DNA of 64,000 nt from Artemisia argyi (GCA_030686995.1 CM060709.1:307167857-307231856), one strand, 5' to 3'. Shown: positions 47,419-61,700, counted from the stretch's first letter. Made by a program: numbers and translations. The notes: generated from the sequence alone by a model not told the origin.

Positions 47419-48207
47419 TGATGCGTGGGAATTGCACCAGGCTTTACCTCTCGAGGGATCTCGAGAAGCTTACAACCCCCACCAGGCAGTGTACCTGATC
47501 GTTGTAGTATAGTATAGTGAGAAGTACCGGGGGATTGATCGTTCAACTTGGGAATAGTGTCGCTAGGATTAGAAAACCTAAGAACTAGGTCTAGAGGTGA
47601 GGGATGATTCTTTTTGTATTTTTATATTTTTATAAAAGCCAATAAAATCTCGGTTGTTGGAGGAGTGGGCGAAATTAGTTGCTAGTCAACTCACCCAAAA
47701 ACTAAGATGCAATCAAAATAAAATAACAAAAATGAAAATAAACTAAATTAAGATAGTGGTGTGAGCAATATATGGGAGAATTGTGTTTACTTAGATTTCA
47801 CTACTCCCTAGATATCTTTTACAGGTTAATTACTTGTTACAGTTGCATGGATGACGGATTGTATTCCTTAATACCATTCATGGGGTGGCGTACTTACTTC
47901 CCCAATCCTATAAGCTCCTACTTCACTCCTATGTCGAGCAGGCTAAGAAGCTCCTAACATGGGATCACTAGAATTCGCTCATGCATTAAATACAATCATA
48001 AAAACCTAGTACACATCGGTTCATGTTTCTTAAGACGTTCAAGCAAGTTACACAATGAAGATCTGCCAGTTTTCTTAAGCCTAACATTGAAATCATTCAT
48101 CCATTACAACTATAAACAAGAAATCAACCTATAATCAACATCTAGGTTTTATTACATCTAAGCAAACACATGAAAGATCTAGCCTAGCATGTTATAATCA
48201 AGACAAG
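47419..48207 (-). repeat. Element G 5' LTR (right copy, cut by element E)
   Basis: Aligns with 41124 to about 41912 of the left LTR and stops at 48207 in AGACAAG, where E begins. In the left LTR the next bases are CATAAGATAT. Confidence 0.92.
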
Positions 48208-48231
48208 TGATGAGTGCTCAAACACTCATCA
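48208..48231 (+). repeat. Perfect terminal palindrome at the LTR start of E
   Basis: TGATGAGTG, six bases, CACTCATCA: a 9-bp perfect stem covering the integrase-recognised end. Confidence 0.9.
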
Positions 48232-48359
48232 TTTTTGGTCAAATCTGAACTGCAAAACATACAAAAACACTCAGAAATGCATCAAAATACTAAAAATATT
48301 TCAAAATTGTGTTTTATATGTTTTAGATGTAAAATGAGCAAAAACAGATGAAAAACGTA

Positions 48360-48850
48360 CAAAGTTTGCAAAATTGGCAGTTTCAGTCCCCCAACTTTCA
48401 AAAATTGGCAAAAATAGTCCCTGAGCACTTATTTGGAAAGAAAAGTCACCAAAGGTCCTTTTGAAATCATAGGTTGTCATATTTAGTCCTTTGGTGAAAA
48501 ATCTCAAAAGTTTTGGAAATTTGCAATTTAGTCCCTGGAGTTTCACTTTTTGGCAGATTTGGTCCCTGGTGGGAATTTTTGGATGAAAAATCATTTTTTT
48601 TGGTCCTTGGAAAATCATAAGTTATCACAAATAGCCCTTGGATCATAAGTTTGGGCAATTGACAGAAAAAGTCCCTCAACTTTTGAAAATTACAAAAATG
48701 GTCCTCGGGTGTTTTTAAAATGAAAATTTTATTTGTGATCTATGTATAATTGATAAATGGCAGGTTTGGTCCTTATGGGTAATTTGGATGCTTGGCAAAA
48801 CAGCCCCTTGGAATTTCAGTTTTACAAATTTGGTCCTTGTAATTTATTCT
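48360..48850 (+). repeat. Degenerate minisatellite with TAGTCCCT phrase
   Basis: At least seven loose units of the form (caaa)ATAGTCCCT or TTGGTCCTT separated by 40-70 bp. A similar phrase (GCAAAAATAGTCCCTAAAG) occurs at about 20588, so it is dispersed. Confidence 0.6.
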
Positions 48851-51800
48851 ACAAACCAAATGGACCCTAAACCTTATTATAACCCCAAAACTAATCCAAT
48901 AGCCAAATCCACCCAACACCCTTTACCTGATCCAGTCCACCCCATCACCCAAGCCCAACAAAACAAGCCCACCCCCACGTTTTTATTACCAGGGTCAAAC
49001 CCACCAGTCAAACCTAGCCTTCCCTCCCAAAACTACCCTCCACCCTTCTCCAATACCACCTGCAAAACCATCACCACTTGCACCTCTGTCTCACCCACAC
49101 CCCTTATCCCTTTCCAATTACACACTCCAAGAACCAATCACATCCTATCCCCCTAGGGCCTATATCAGAATAAATTGCAAAAAAAGTCTCTTGGCGCCAA
49201 AAATAATTCAAAGCCTAGGACTCATCCTATGGTTCAACTAGTTGCTGGGAAATGACCCTTGGGACCCACTGTGCCCTAATTATCAACTACAAAAGAAGAA
49301 AGAGGAGGAAGGAAGATGTATTAGAGTAATTTTAGTGTAGTGTAGACGTAAGTAGTGTAGTTCACTCTTTCAATTGTAACTTTCAGTTTAACAAGCTTGT
49401 AATCTCTTTTCCTAGTGTAATAACAACTTTATATTGCTTTAATTTCATGTCCTCAGTTATAAATTCAATTTTTAGCATTTTCCTTTGAAATCTCATTTTA
49501 CCTTAAAGCTTGTGGGAAATTGTTGTTCACTGTTTTAAAAGCTTGCTTATGTTTATTGTTAAGAATCCACAAGCTCATCTGAACTCTTAAACCAGTCTCA
49601 TTAAAAAAACCAAAAAAAAAAAAAATATCAAAAATAGGAAATAAATAGTGAGAAAATAAAAAAAATCAGAAAAGAAGAAGAAGGGAGCTAGAAGAAAGGT
49701 TAAATTTGGATGGATTCTGGTTTAGAACTCATGGGAGTGGTTAGGTGATCGTCTGGTTCCCTGGTTAATAGTTCTCAGCTCATAAGCCATTTGTAAGCTC
49801 ATTTTCTTAAATTTTTACTTTTCACTGTAGCATAGATAATTGTCTGTTGAATCCTGTGTTTCTTGGCTTAATTGGTGATAACTACTTGTAATATTGCTTT
49901 AAATATATAGTTTGATCATCATTATCCATCATTGCTTAAAATCACCCTTGACTGCCATTTTTAGCCTTGAATTGCTTTATGGTGTTTTGATGTTATCAAT
50001 GATGGATTTGTGTTAAGACAAGTTTGTTATGATATATTATAACCTCATGTGTCAGTAGCTTGGTCTAGATCATTGGTTTGCCTTGAAAATCATACAAACA
50101 ATCAATTAAAGGGGTGTTTGGCTAAAGCTTGACTGCCATATTCTTGTTGTTGTCTTATTTTTGTTTTAGTTTAGATATACTTTAGTATGTTTAGTTAGGC
50201 TCTAGGAACCATAAAAATCAGTCCCTTATTAGTTAAAAAGTCAAAAATCCATTATAGGGGTCTTAGTTCTTCAGTGTGTGATTTTTCACTTCCACAATCA
50301 TGATTCTGTGTTTAATAATTGTTATAGTTGCTTAATTTAGTTTTAATATAACTTATTACATCATATTTAGTTCATAGATTAAGATCAAAGTTAGTTTTAG
50401 TCAACTTTTAGTGTAATTGCAAAAGTCAAAAAGTGGCAATTTTAGATTTTCACCAAAATTGCATGATTTTTATAGATTTATGTGTGTTGATTTATGCTTT
50501 GAGCTTTTGAGGTATTGCAGCCCCCACCTCATCTCCAATTTCCCATCTTTTTTATATTTTTAGGAATTTTTCTTGTGGGCCCCAGCTTGCCCCAAAGTGA
50601 GCTGCAGGGAGGGGACTTCCCCTGCATCAGCAGACCTCACACCACACAGCCACCTTTGGTGGTGTTTTGTGGCCACCTCAGTGGGTCCCACACCCTAATC
50701 TTGGTTCCTCCCAACCCCCATCCTAGTAGGCTTTTAGATTTGACCATTTTTTTGACCCCAAACCCAGTGGACCCCACTTGGAATTGCCATTCAATTCTGT
50801 CCCATTTTCAGTAAAGTTTCAAGATAGATAAGTGCTTATTGTGATCCAATTGCTTATTCTGTGGTCACCTTGGGCTTTTTCCAGCTTATACATGTTCAAG
50901 TAAGTAGTTGGAACCTGAATCATCCATTGTGGGCCCCACTCTTGGTCATTTGAGCTTATTTCTTGTTGTGGTCAACAAAAGTCAACTGTTGATCCAATAA
51001 GCTTTCAAAGTGCTTAATTTTGATTTATAAAAAAGTTGTTTTTACAAAAGTTTGTTGTTTTTAGGTGTAATTTAGTTTTCAAAAAGAAAAGTCAAGAAAA
51101 GTCAAATTAATTTTAAGTGATAGTTTCTATTTAATTTTATTTAAATTTTAATTTTCATTTTTAGAATTTTATTAAGTACTTGGTGTTTTTGTATTTTTAT
51201 TAATTTCCTTTTAAGTTAAAATAATTTTAATAATTTTCTCAGATTTTTATTTTATCATTTAATATTTATTAGAATTAATCTTAGTTTTATTAATAATTAA
51301 TTAATATTAAGTTTTAAATAGCATAATTAGTTTTTATAAATCAAAACCTAGTTTTTATATTTTTCCTAGCCTTTAAATGTTATAAAATAGTTTTAGGAAT
51401 TTTTCCATAATTTTCTAAGTCATTTTAGTATTATTAGTAATTTAAAATAGCTTAATTAGTTTAATTAATATAAATAGTTTTTAATTAATAGAAAATCCAT
51501 AAAAAGACAAAAATATTTATTTTTAATTTTTATACTTTCTTCAAGTTCATTTTAAGTTTTAGAAATTATTTTTGCAAATTTTTAGTTTAATTTGTAGTGT
51601 TTATCATTTTTAGTTTTATTTAAATATGGTTTAATTTACTTTTTAAATAGTTTTAATTAATTAAATAGTATTTAAATATTAAAATAATCATTTTAATAAT
51701 TTCATTTTTCATTTTAAATTTTCTTTTTATTTTAAGTTTGTAAGAGTTTCATTTTTACCCCTTGTAGTTTATTTTCCTTAAAACTCACATTTTTCTCAGC

Positions 51801-52094
51801 ACGCGATCGCGTCTGATTTTATTTTGGTTTACGTTTATACATTTTTGATTCCCGTGATTGTTAATACTGTTATTCCTAATCATTCCAGTAGTGTAAACAA
51901 ATCCAAATATTTATCTGGTTACTTCCCATCCAATTCACCCGATCATAAACCCGTTTTTATACCATCCACACCTCGTCGGGACATAACGACCCGGGGAAAC
52001 ACTATACTTCCGCGGAGCATTGACTCTGAGCAGTTTGACCTTGTTGACCATTCCCTGGTCAGTTTAGGTTGACCGTTTGGAGCCAATCAAATTT

Positions 52095-52111
52095 TGGCGC
52101 TGCTGCCGGGG
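52095..52111 (+). promoter_or_regulatory. Element E primer-binding site
   Basis: TGGCGCTGCTGCCGGGG, 5 nt after the LTR end. Close to the Athila/Tat site. Confidence 0.8.
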
Positions 52112-52904
52112 AGGCTGTGCGCGTATTCTAAACGGTTTTATAGATTGGTGAATCTGGATATACACTCACTGTATATTTACCATCCTTTGTTAATATTTTC
52201 TTATTATAAAAACAAAACAGTTCCCGAAAACTTTTTAAAATTAGTTTTCAAAGAACACTAAAACACAAAAAGATTTTCTTTCTTATAAAATGTTTATCAA
52301 AAATCCCAAAAATATCCATCTTTACCCTCCTACCTTTTTGATTCTTCATTCCTTACCCTCCCAAACCTTTTAATTCTTTCTATGTCTCATCCACACCTTC
52401 TTATTTGCCATTGGTGTGGTAATCCTTATAATGGTGGCAATTGCCCCAGTTGTGGCATGGTAGAGTCAGGAAACGGGTCTGTCTATAATCAGAATCCTTA
52501 TTCCTACCATGACGCGACTTATTCATTCCATCAGTTACCACACCATGAGACTCAACAGTTTTAGTGTTGTGAGTACTGTGGTGGTTCACATTATAGTTCT
52601 GATTGTCAATCGGGAAACACGCTTGTCTATGAGCAGTTTCCTGATAACAATTATGACTCCAGCACCTATGACTTACAGCCACATCAGTTCAACTGTTGTG
52701 AGTACTGTGGAGGTCCACACTTTAGCTCTGATTGTCAAACAAGGAATCTATTTCCTTGTAACAATTATGACTCTTCGTACCAAGACCAACCTCCACAGTA
52801 TCAAATTATCCAAGCAACTCCTCAAATCCAGCAAGACTTTTTAGAGGTTCTTGAGAAATTTAAAGAACTTAAGGAGGAGTTAGCTAATATTTCACTCTGC
52901 CATA

Positions 52905-55900
52905 TGTCACACCCCCAGAATCGGGTCCAGCGGAAGCATACAAGTAGCTGGGGTGTAACTCAATTGGTATTACAACACTAGTTCAAAAATGGTTTGCACT
53001 TGAATCATTTAGAATAAAATAGTTATATCAAAATGTTGAATTTACATTGTTAAAAGTAGTGCGGAAGTAGGCCATTAAAATAGTTAAAAACGGTCCCCAA
53101 ATGATTAAATCAGAGTCTTCTATGACCATGCCCGGCCCTGCCAAAACCTCCAGTAGCGTGCCATTACTTAATACCTGAAAATACATGCTAAAGTGTCAAC
53201 ACAATGGTTGGTGAGTTCATAGAGTCTTGTGAAAAAGAATGTAATGCATTGAAATGAAGATTTCCCAGCAAAGGCATCGTAAATCCACTCAGTTCCAAGT
53301 CCCGCCATAAGAGACTTGTAACCTGTGTGTTTACAACCCACTGCCAAATGTAATATGTTTGTAATAAATCAGTCATAAGGTTGATGCAAAGGCATCGTAA
53401 TTCTGTAGTAATAGTGGTGGAAAAGTATCGTAATTCCATAAGTAATTTTCGTATGTACAATAGCCACAAGTATAAAGTGAACCGACATAAATGTCAAAAA
53501 TGCTACATTGTCTCTTAAGCTCATGACCCCGAAGCTAGACTTTGTAATGCCCCAACAGAGTGTCTACCAGGCACTCAATTTGATAAGACATGAAATGCAT
53601 TCGTCCCGTTGGAGCAACCCAAACACGAATAGAAGCGTCACCCTCAATAGATCTATTCATTCACTCTCGCTTAGCACTAAAATTAACGGTCCATGATAAT
53701 AGAGGGGACTTGTCGTGAAGTGGTAGTAAGGCAAGTTAAGCAATGTATGGAATTTGTAATACTTGGTCATGTACAAAAATAGTTGTTGCAATGTATTCTC
53801 CCCCATGGGATTTGAAATCGTATAAAAGTATAACACGAGTATTTAAGCATGTATCTCCCCCAAAGAGTTTGTAAAGTAATTAAACCAGTAAAAGTGGGGC
53901 TATGACTCACCTGATATGATGGTACCATGAACATGTAATGAGCTGAAAAACAAGGCGCGCACACTAGCCGCAACCTAATATGAATGATGAACGATCTACT
54001 TTAGATCATGAAATGATGTTATGAATGTCCATGCACATGTTCCTATACCACTCTACTCTTTTGGAAAAACACTTGTGTTATCAAAATATATATTCCAAGA
54101 CTTAGGAAAAATATTGCTATTAGAAAAATAAAGCTAGTTGCAATATATATACTTATATATATATATATATATATCGTATGTATCAATGTTCGTGTTGAAA
54201 TCCTCGGGTTGAAATCCTTGAAATAACGCCTTGTAGTGATAAAAATATACTTGTAATAACTAATACTTCATTAGTTATAAAATTGGGTACTTGGTATTAT
54301 TTTAGAAATCTAGAGTTACAACGTAGTTTTGGCGTTATATTTCCAAAAGCTGTCAAAATGAAATGAGTTTTACCGATATTCAAACGTGAATATCTTTGTC
54401 GTTATAAGTCCGTTTTACTTGTTCTTTATATCCACGGTTACGTCTTAGTATGTAGTAATATATTTTGGAAAGCTTGGCTCCTCCGGGTTACGTCTAAAGC
54501 CTCTTTTTATCCGACGAAAAACGTCCAACAGCATGTATTTTTTTCCGGAAAATAGTTTTCGTCAATAAACTTGCAAAAATCATAACTTCTTCGTTATAAA
54601 CTCTTTTTAATCCGTTCTTTCGCCTACGGATTCGTTTTTGAAAGTATTTTCTAAAAATTTTGCCAAAGTTTACTTTGTATTTACTGATTTTCCAGAATTT
54701 TACAAAATGGGACAGCATGTTTATAAACTTGTTAGAAATCCATTTCCAAGGTTCAAAACTAGTTTCTACTTCAACCAAATCTCTTGCAAACTTCACAAAA
54801 CTATACTAATCCTACCATACACCTTCTTAGGGTGCCATGGGTTCCTAATGACTAGTAATCAAGTTAATTTAACAAAGGAACACCTAAATCACAATCTAGG
54901 GTTTGTATGTTCAAAAAGTATACAAAAATAAAGTGGTATAACTAGTTTGTGCATGAAATTAAGCATGAATACTATGAGATATAAGTGTTAATTAGATGAA
55001 AACATGAAAATAAATTTGATAACTCACTTTGAAATAATAGGTGGTGAGATAATGAGAAACCTTGGATTACTTGTGTTTTTGTGTTATGATTCTTGATTAG
55101 GATGATGAAATGAACAACTTTGATGCTTTGTACTAAGAAAAATAATGGATTTTGGTTAGGGATGGAGGTTGGGTCGTGGTTATGGTGATGAGGAAGAGAA
55201 AGATGAAAACTTTTGGATCTTGAAAAAGTGAGGTTATGATTTTAGGAAATGGTTATGTTTATGTTTTGAAGGTTTATTGTATTATAAGTATACATTAAGG
55301 CATGAGGTTAAAAGGAAGCACATGGTGTCTAGGGGAGGGCATGTGGCCGGTTTTCAATGTTAAAAAGAGTAGCAAAGTCGGTTTTGATCACTTAGGAAAT
55401 GTAGTGTAATAATAATTGTAGTTTAGTGTAAGTATTAGTTATAATCGGGTACCGGGTTTGATAGAAATAAATGTTAACAAAGTTAACCGGGACTTAATAA
55501 AGTCATAAAAATGTTAAAAATGTGTTGGGTACAATTACTGAGTGATCGGGCGATTATTGTTTAGTTTTCACGAAAACCGTCGTAATATTCATAAGCTCAC
55601 ATTATAAATAAAATAAATTTCCAAAATACTGGGTAAATGAATGTTATAACTTTTATGATGGTAAAATGGATATAAAAATGTGTCGGGACCATTGTGGGAA
55701 TATTTAGATATATTCATCGTATATAAACCGGGTGTTAACGTTTATTATAAATACTTATAAGAAAAACGTTAAATGTATCAAATATATAAATTTGAAAATC
55801 CTAAGAGTGGTATAACATGGAAATGCTGTTATGATGATATGCAGACTCTCTCCAGTCCATCTGCAGTGTCCTTAAAACTAATGAAATGAATTCGCACCTA

Positions 55901-56154
55901 AACCAATCCGGTTACGCGAATTTGAATACCCGTAAACTAAATTTACGATGAAATGTGTAATGCACGTGAATGATGAAATCTTTTCCCGCAATGAATAGTG
56001 TTTAGTGAATAGTAAAATTTCTGAATGCTTCTCGAAATGTCAAACTGACACAAAAAATGATGAATAGTAAACTGATGAATAGTGTTTTGATGAATAGTGT
56101 TTTTCCAAAGTTCGGGAAATGACCTGAAATGACCTGAAATGGTGAGTTGTGACA
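52905..56154 (-). repeat. Element F 3' LTR (left copy)
   Basis: 3250 bp. The plus-strand start has a long stem: ACACCCCCAG pairs with CTGGGGTGT about 35 nt later. Near the other end TGATGAATAGTGTTT is repeated. Confidence 0.95.
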
Positions 56155-56168
56155 GTCTTCCCCTCTAA
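56155..56168 (-). promoter_or_regulatory. Element F polypurine tract
   Basis: Minus-strand TTAGAGGGGAAGAC abuts the 3' LTR. Confidence 0.85.
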
Positions 56169-56459
56169 AAGGAACTTCGTCCCGAAGTTTAATTTATGTT
56201 GGTATCTGAGAATGTATTGGTGAAAAGGTGATGATATTCGAGAATTCCAGCGAACTCTAACGATAGGAATTCGACTTTGCTTCAATTGTTCGACCTCTCG
56301 GTCCATGATTTCTACTTGTTCTCCTGCAAGGTTTATGTTTGACTTTGGGTTGGATTCCTTTCCAAATGGGATTATGAGTGACTAATCTGAAAAGATGATA
56401 ATACATGGTTGTGTAGTCCTGTTGTTCTCTAACAAGGCTCAAGTCTGACGGCCACTAGG

Positions 56460-56910
56460 CCTACTCTGTTTGAAATATTACATGGTCCAGTGTATATCTC
56501 GGGTTTAACTTTCCAAGTTTTCTGAATGATATCATGCCTTTCCTAGGCAGAACTTTCAACATAACTCTGCTTACCAACTTGAAGTTTTAATGGTTTACAA
56601 CTTATTGAAATTGTAACTGATTCTTGACTTGTAGGAAATTTCTGGTTATTTCATGAATGCCTACTAGACTAGTGAGCTAGGCTTTTCTAAATTTCGATCC
56701 GTCATTGGATGTTGGCACTTGACCATAGAGTGCCTCAAATGGTGTAGTCTCTACGCTCGCGCGATAACCATGCTTGTAAAAGAATCTGATTGATGGCAAA
56801 TGGCTAATCCAACCATTTCTAGTGTCAATCACTGATACTCTGAGCATATCTCCCTATGTTTGAATTGTTCTCTAATCCTGACCATTGGCCTGCAGATGAT
56901 AGGTGGTGTG
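56460..56910 (-). pseudogene. Element F integrase remnant
   Basis: Readable with stops on the minus strand. The integrase core end gives TTYHLQANGQ, RTIQT then a stop, GDMLRVSVID, NGWISHLPSIRFFYKHGY and TTPFEALYGQ (cf. the usual YHPQTDGQSERTIQTLEDML and PFELLYGR). The C-terminal part is VMLKVLPRKGMISFRKLGKL followed by NPRY. This is Ty3/gypsy chromovirus-type integrase. The catalytic Glu of GQSER is lost. Upstream enzymes are missing or unrecognisable. Confidence 0.85.
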
Positions 56911-58744
56911 GTTCCAAAGAAATCTTCATGTAATCGCTAGGTGTTTGAGGTGAATTAAATTCCTCTATTAGAAATAATTGAAATGGATATCATGAATCTT
57001 GTAGAAAACTTACAAGGTTAAGTCCGTCAAAGGGGTGTTGTTGAAAATAATAGATTAGGATAAGGTGGTGATCCTCCGCAGGATGTCATGAATCGAGTCT
57101 CTCTCCACCTACGATGCTTAGTCTCCATTACTAAGATTTTTCCCAAGCTCTATGTCATCAAATCGCAAAATCCTAAATGTATTAGCGTTATAGTATAGTG
57201 ATTGATTTTTCAAAGTTTGTTTTGAGATTGTGTGTTTTGTTCAAAAACCTTCCCTGAATAAATAAATTTACAACTTTAAGCAAACGACTTTTTAAGTAAC
57301 ATTCTTTTTTTTTTTCTTGATGTTTCAGAATTTAATAGTTATGCAAGATAGGACAGTTTTCAATATAAGGTGGATAATATAGTTTACCAAATATCAATGT
57401 TTAAAATTTTCTAACATTCAATAGTTTTGTAAAAGATTACCCAAAAGGAATTTGCTTACCAAAATAAGTGCCTCAGAAAAGTATTTCTTACAAGATATAT
57501 GTTTTGTATAAATGTAGTTTGGAGAAAAATCCATTTAAAAGTGAAAGTATTAAGAGGATAAAATAGCCAGGTATGTAAGTCTGCACAAAGGCATAGGTGT
57601 CTAACATGTTTGGATAAAGTCTATTGGTGAGGACATGTTCAATCTATAGTCTCGGTTAAGAGGTTGGATTTATCTCTATGGTGTGGCTTAGTGAGCACTC
57701 GTATCGAAAATAATCCTGTAATTCAGTCAAGCCAATACTTTCTAGATGATAGAATTTTTGGTGATCAGGCCAGTGATAGTGGTTCAAATAGTTTGGTGAT
57801 ATCCTGGGAATTCTGTTGAGTTTTGAAATGGTCTTAATGTACCGAGAGATTCTCCTTATAGATGGTATGGAAAGTCTTTCCTAGGGATGTCATTGATAAT
57901 ATCCACTTAACAATATTGGTGGTAGTGAGGGATGAGTGGCATAGGAATCCATAAAGTGTCAGCTAATTCCTTATATATATATATATATGGGGATGGGGAA
58001 AGGTAATGATAGTGATGGTGAGAAGGGAAGAGACTGTGACAACTGCGACAAAATGATATTGTGATAAAAGAAAATACTATGATGTAAATGTATCGTGCAT
58101 AGACATGAATGTTCATGAGATGAAATGATCAATTGACATGCTTCCTAGCGGCGGTTCACGAGGTGATGAAAAGTATGAATGTTCTTACAACGAGGGTATA
58201 CACACACATGCATGAAACATTTGGAAAATGAGTAAAGAATTCAATCCAGACAAAATTTTATTATAACCATTCTCAGTGTTGCAAAATTCATTTCTGAGTC
58301 AGACATAGGTGGTCAGCCTATATCTCACTATCCCGGGTTGAATATAGATGACCAGTCTATATTCCACCGAGGTTCCATGAATTTTGAAATACTCAGCTCA
58401 TTCATACTAATACTATGTCCTTCACGAATACAACGACGTTCTGAAAGACTAAGGCAAGGACCAAAACTCGAGGTCAAATGATGAAACTATGCAAGGAAAA
58501 CATAATGCGGTGACATATATGATACGTGAACATGCTTATATGAAAGACAATTATAGTAAACAACTATAATAAATGAATATAATATATATCAGATAATGAG
58601 ACATAAATCTCATCACCTATGTCAGCAACTAACCACAAATGAGGCTTCAGCTTGGCAGGCAGGCACGTGACGGTCATAGGGTTAAGTTTTCTTGAAAGTA
58701 GCTATAGTCTAGGTTTTAAAAACACTTAGTTCGCTATAGCCAAA
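56911..58744 (-). other. Element F internal remnant
   Basis: No readable gag, RT or RNase H. A short TATATA run lies near 57975. A stretch near 58300-58380 repeats the phrase GGTCAGCCTATAT / GACCAGTCTATAT. Confidence 0.55.
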
Positions 58745-58756
58745 GCTCTGGTACCA
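58745..58756 (-). promoter_or_regulatory. Element F primer-binding site
   Basis: Minus-strand TGGTACCAGAGC, 3 nt inside the 5' LTR. It differs by one base from the initiator-tRNA-Met site TGGTATCAGAGC. Confidence 0.88.
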
Positions 58757-58759
58757 ATC

Positions 58760-61700
58760 TGTCACACCCCCAGAATCGGGTCCAGCGGAAGCATACAAGT
58801 AGCTGGGGTGTAACTCAATTGGTATTACAACACTAGTTCAAAAATGGTTTGCACTTGAATCATTTAGAATAAAATAGTTATATCAAAATGTTGAATTTAC
58901 ATTGTTAAAAGTAGAGCGGAAGTAGGCCATTAAAATAGTTAAAAACGGTCCCCAAATGATTAAATCAGAGTCTTCTATGACCATGCCCGGCCCTGCCAAA
59001 ACCTCCAGTAGCGTGCCATTACTTAATACCTGAAAATACATGCTAAAGTGTCAACACAATGGTTGGTGAGTTCATAGAGTCTTGTGAAAAAGAATGTAAT
59101 GCATTGAAATGAAGATTTCCCAGCAAAGGCATCGTAAATCCACTCAGTTCCAAGTCCCGCCATAAGAGACTTGTAACCTGTGTGTTTACAACCCACTGCC
59201 AAATGTAATATGTTTGTAATAAATCAGTCATAAGGTTGATGCAAAGGCATCGTAATTCTGTAGTAATAGTGGTGGAAAAGTATCGTAATTCCATAAGTAA
59301 TTTTCGTATGTACAATAGCCACAAATATAAAGTGAACCGACATAAATGTCAAAAATGCTACATTGTCTCTTAAGCTCATGACCCCGAAGCTAGACTTTGT
59401 AATGCCCCAACAGAGTGTCTACCAGGCACTCAATTTGATAAGACATGAAATGCATTTGTCCCGTTGGAGCAACCCAAACACGAATGGAGGCGTCACCCTC
59501 AATAGATCTATTCATTCACTCTCGCTTAGCACTAAAATTAATGGTCCATGATAATAGAGGGGACTTGTCGTGAAGTGGTAGTAAGACAACTTAAGCAATG
59601 TATGGAATTTGTAATACTTGGGCATGTACAAAAATAGTTGTTGCAATGTATTCTCCCCCATGGGATTTGAAATCGTATAAAAGTATAACACGAGTATTTA
59701 AGCATGTATCTCCCCCAAAGAGTTTGTAAAGTAATTAAACCAGTAAAAGTGGGGCTATGACTCACATGATACGATGGTACCATGAACATGTAATGAGCTG
59801 AAAAACAAGGCGCGCACACTAGCCGCAACCTAATATGAATGATGAACGATCTACTTTAGATCATGAAATGATGTTATGAATGTCCATGCACATGTTCCTA
59901 TACCACTCTACTCTTTTGGAAAAACACTTGTGTTATCAAAATATATATTCCAAGACTTAGGAAAAATATTGCTATTAGAAAAATAAAGCTAGTTGCAATA
60001 TATATACTTATATATATATATATATCGTATGTATCAATGTTCGTGTTGAAATCCTCGGGTTGAAATCCTTGAAATAACGCCTTGTAGTGATAAAAATATA
60101 CTTGTAATAACTAATACTTCATTAGTTATAAAATTGGGTACTTGGTATTATTTTAGAAATCTAGAGTTACAACGTAGTTTTGGCGTTATATTTCCAAAAG
60201 CTGTCAAAATGAAATGAGTTTTACCGATATTCAAACGTGAATATCTTTGTCGTTATAAGTCCGTTTTACTTGTTCTTTATATCCACGGTTACGTCTTAGT
60301 ATGTAGTAATATATTTTGGAAAGCTTGGCTCCTCCGGGTTACGTCTAAAGCCTCTTTTTGTCCGACGAAAAACGTCCAACAGCATGTATTTTTTTCCGGA
60401 AAATAGTTTTCGTCAATAAACTTGCAAAAATCATAACTTCTTCGTTATAAACTCTTTTTAATCCGTTCTTTCGCCTGCGGATTCGTTTTTAAAAGTATTT
60501 TCTAAAAATTTTGCCAAAGTTTACTTTGTATTTACTGATTTTCCAGAATTTTACAAAATGGGACAGCATGTTTATAAACTTGTTAGAAATCCATTTCCAA
60601 GGTTCAAAACTAGTTTCTACTTCAACCAAATCTCTTGCAAACTTCACAAAACTATACTAATCCTACCATACACCTTCTTAGGGTGTCATGGGTTCCTAAT
60701 GACTAGTAATAAAGTTAATTTAACAAAGGAACACCTAAATCACAATCTAGGGTTTGTATGTTCAAAAAGTATACAAAAATAAAGTGGTATAACTAGTTTG
60801 TGCATGAAATTAAGCATGAATACTATGAGATATAAGTGTTAATTAGATGAAAACATGAAAATAAATTTGATAACTCACTTTGAAATAATAGGTGGTGAGA
60901 TGATGAGAAACCTTGGATTACTTGTGTTTTTGTGTTATGATTCTTGATTAGGATGATGAAATGAACAACTTTGATGCTTTGTACTAAGAAAAATAATGGA
61001 TTTTGGTTAGGGATGGAGGTTGGGTCGTGGTTATGGTGATGAGGAAGAGAAAGATGAAAACTTTTGGATCTTGAAAAAGTGAGGTTATGATTTTAGGAAA
61101 TGGTTATGTTTATGTTTTGAAGGTTTATTGTATTATAAGTATACATTAAGGCATGAGGTTAAAAGGAAGCACATGGTGTCTAGGGGAGGGCATGTGGCCG
61201 GTTTTCAATGTTAAAAAGAGTAGCAAAGTCGGTTTTGATCACTTAGGAAATGTAGTGTAACAATAATTGTAGTTTAGTGTAAGTATTAGTTATAATCGGG
61301 TACCGGGTTTGATAGAAATAAATGTTAACAAAGTTAACCGGGACTTAATAAAGTCATAAAAATGTTAAAAATGTGTTGGGTACAATTACTGAGTGATCGG
61401 GTGATTATTGTTTAGTTTTCATGAAAACCGTCGTAATATTCATAAGCTCACGTTATAAATAAAATAAATTTCCAAAATACTGGGTAAATGAATGTTATAA
61501 CTTTTATGATGGTAAAATGGATATAAAAATGTGTTGGGACCATTGTGAGAATATTTAGATATATTCGTCGTATATAAACCGGGTGTTAACGTTTATTATA
61601 AATACTTATAAGAAAAACGTTAAATGTATCAAATATATAAATTTGAAAATCCTAAGAGTGGTATAACATGGAAATGCTGTTATGATGATATGCAGACTAT

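Larger units (their letters stand above)
41124..48207 (-). mobile_element. Element G: non-autonomous Ty3-type (Athila/Tat-like) retroelement
   Basis: Left LTR 41124-42546, internal 42547-47418, right LTR from 47419, interrupted at 48208 by element E with the remainder outside the window. It codes for gag plus a protease-like domain only; RT, RNase H and integrase are absent. The PBS TGGCGCCGCAGCC and a purine-rich AAGTGTAAGGGT near the left LTR resemble Athila/Tat elements. It is inserted into the Dof finger. Confidence 0.88.
48208..52089 (+). repeat. Element E 5' LTR, about 3.9 kb
   Basis: TGATGAG...CAATCA. It contains a terminal inverted repeat, a degenerate minisatellite (48360-48850), a C-rich island (50515-50815) and a 12-bp palindrome ACGCGATCGCGT (51801-51812). 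No convincing ORF. The right end was set from the adjoining PBS, because the 3' LTR is not in the window. Confidence 0.75.

Noticed and set aside
53188..53696. ORFs in the LTRs of F (repeated at 59043-59551)
   Set aside because: They are identical only because the LTRs are identical; no known domain and they run on both strands.
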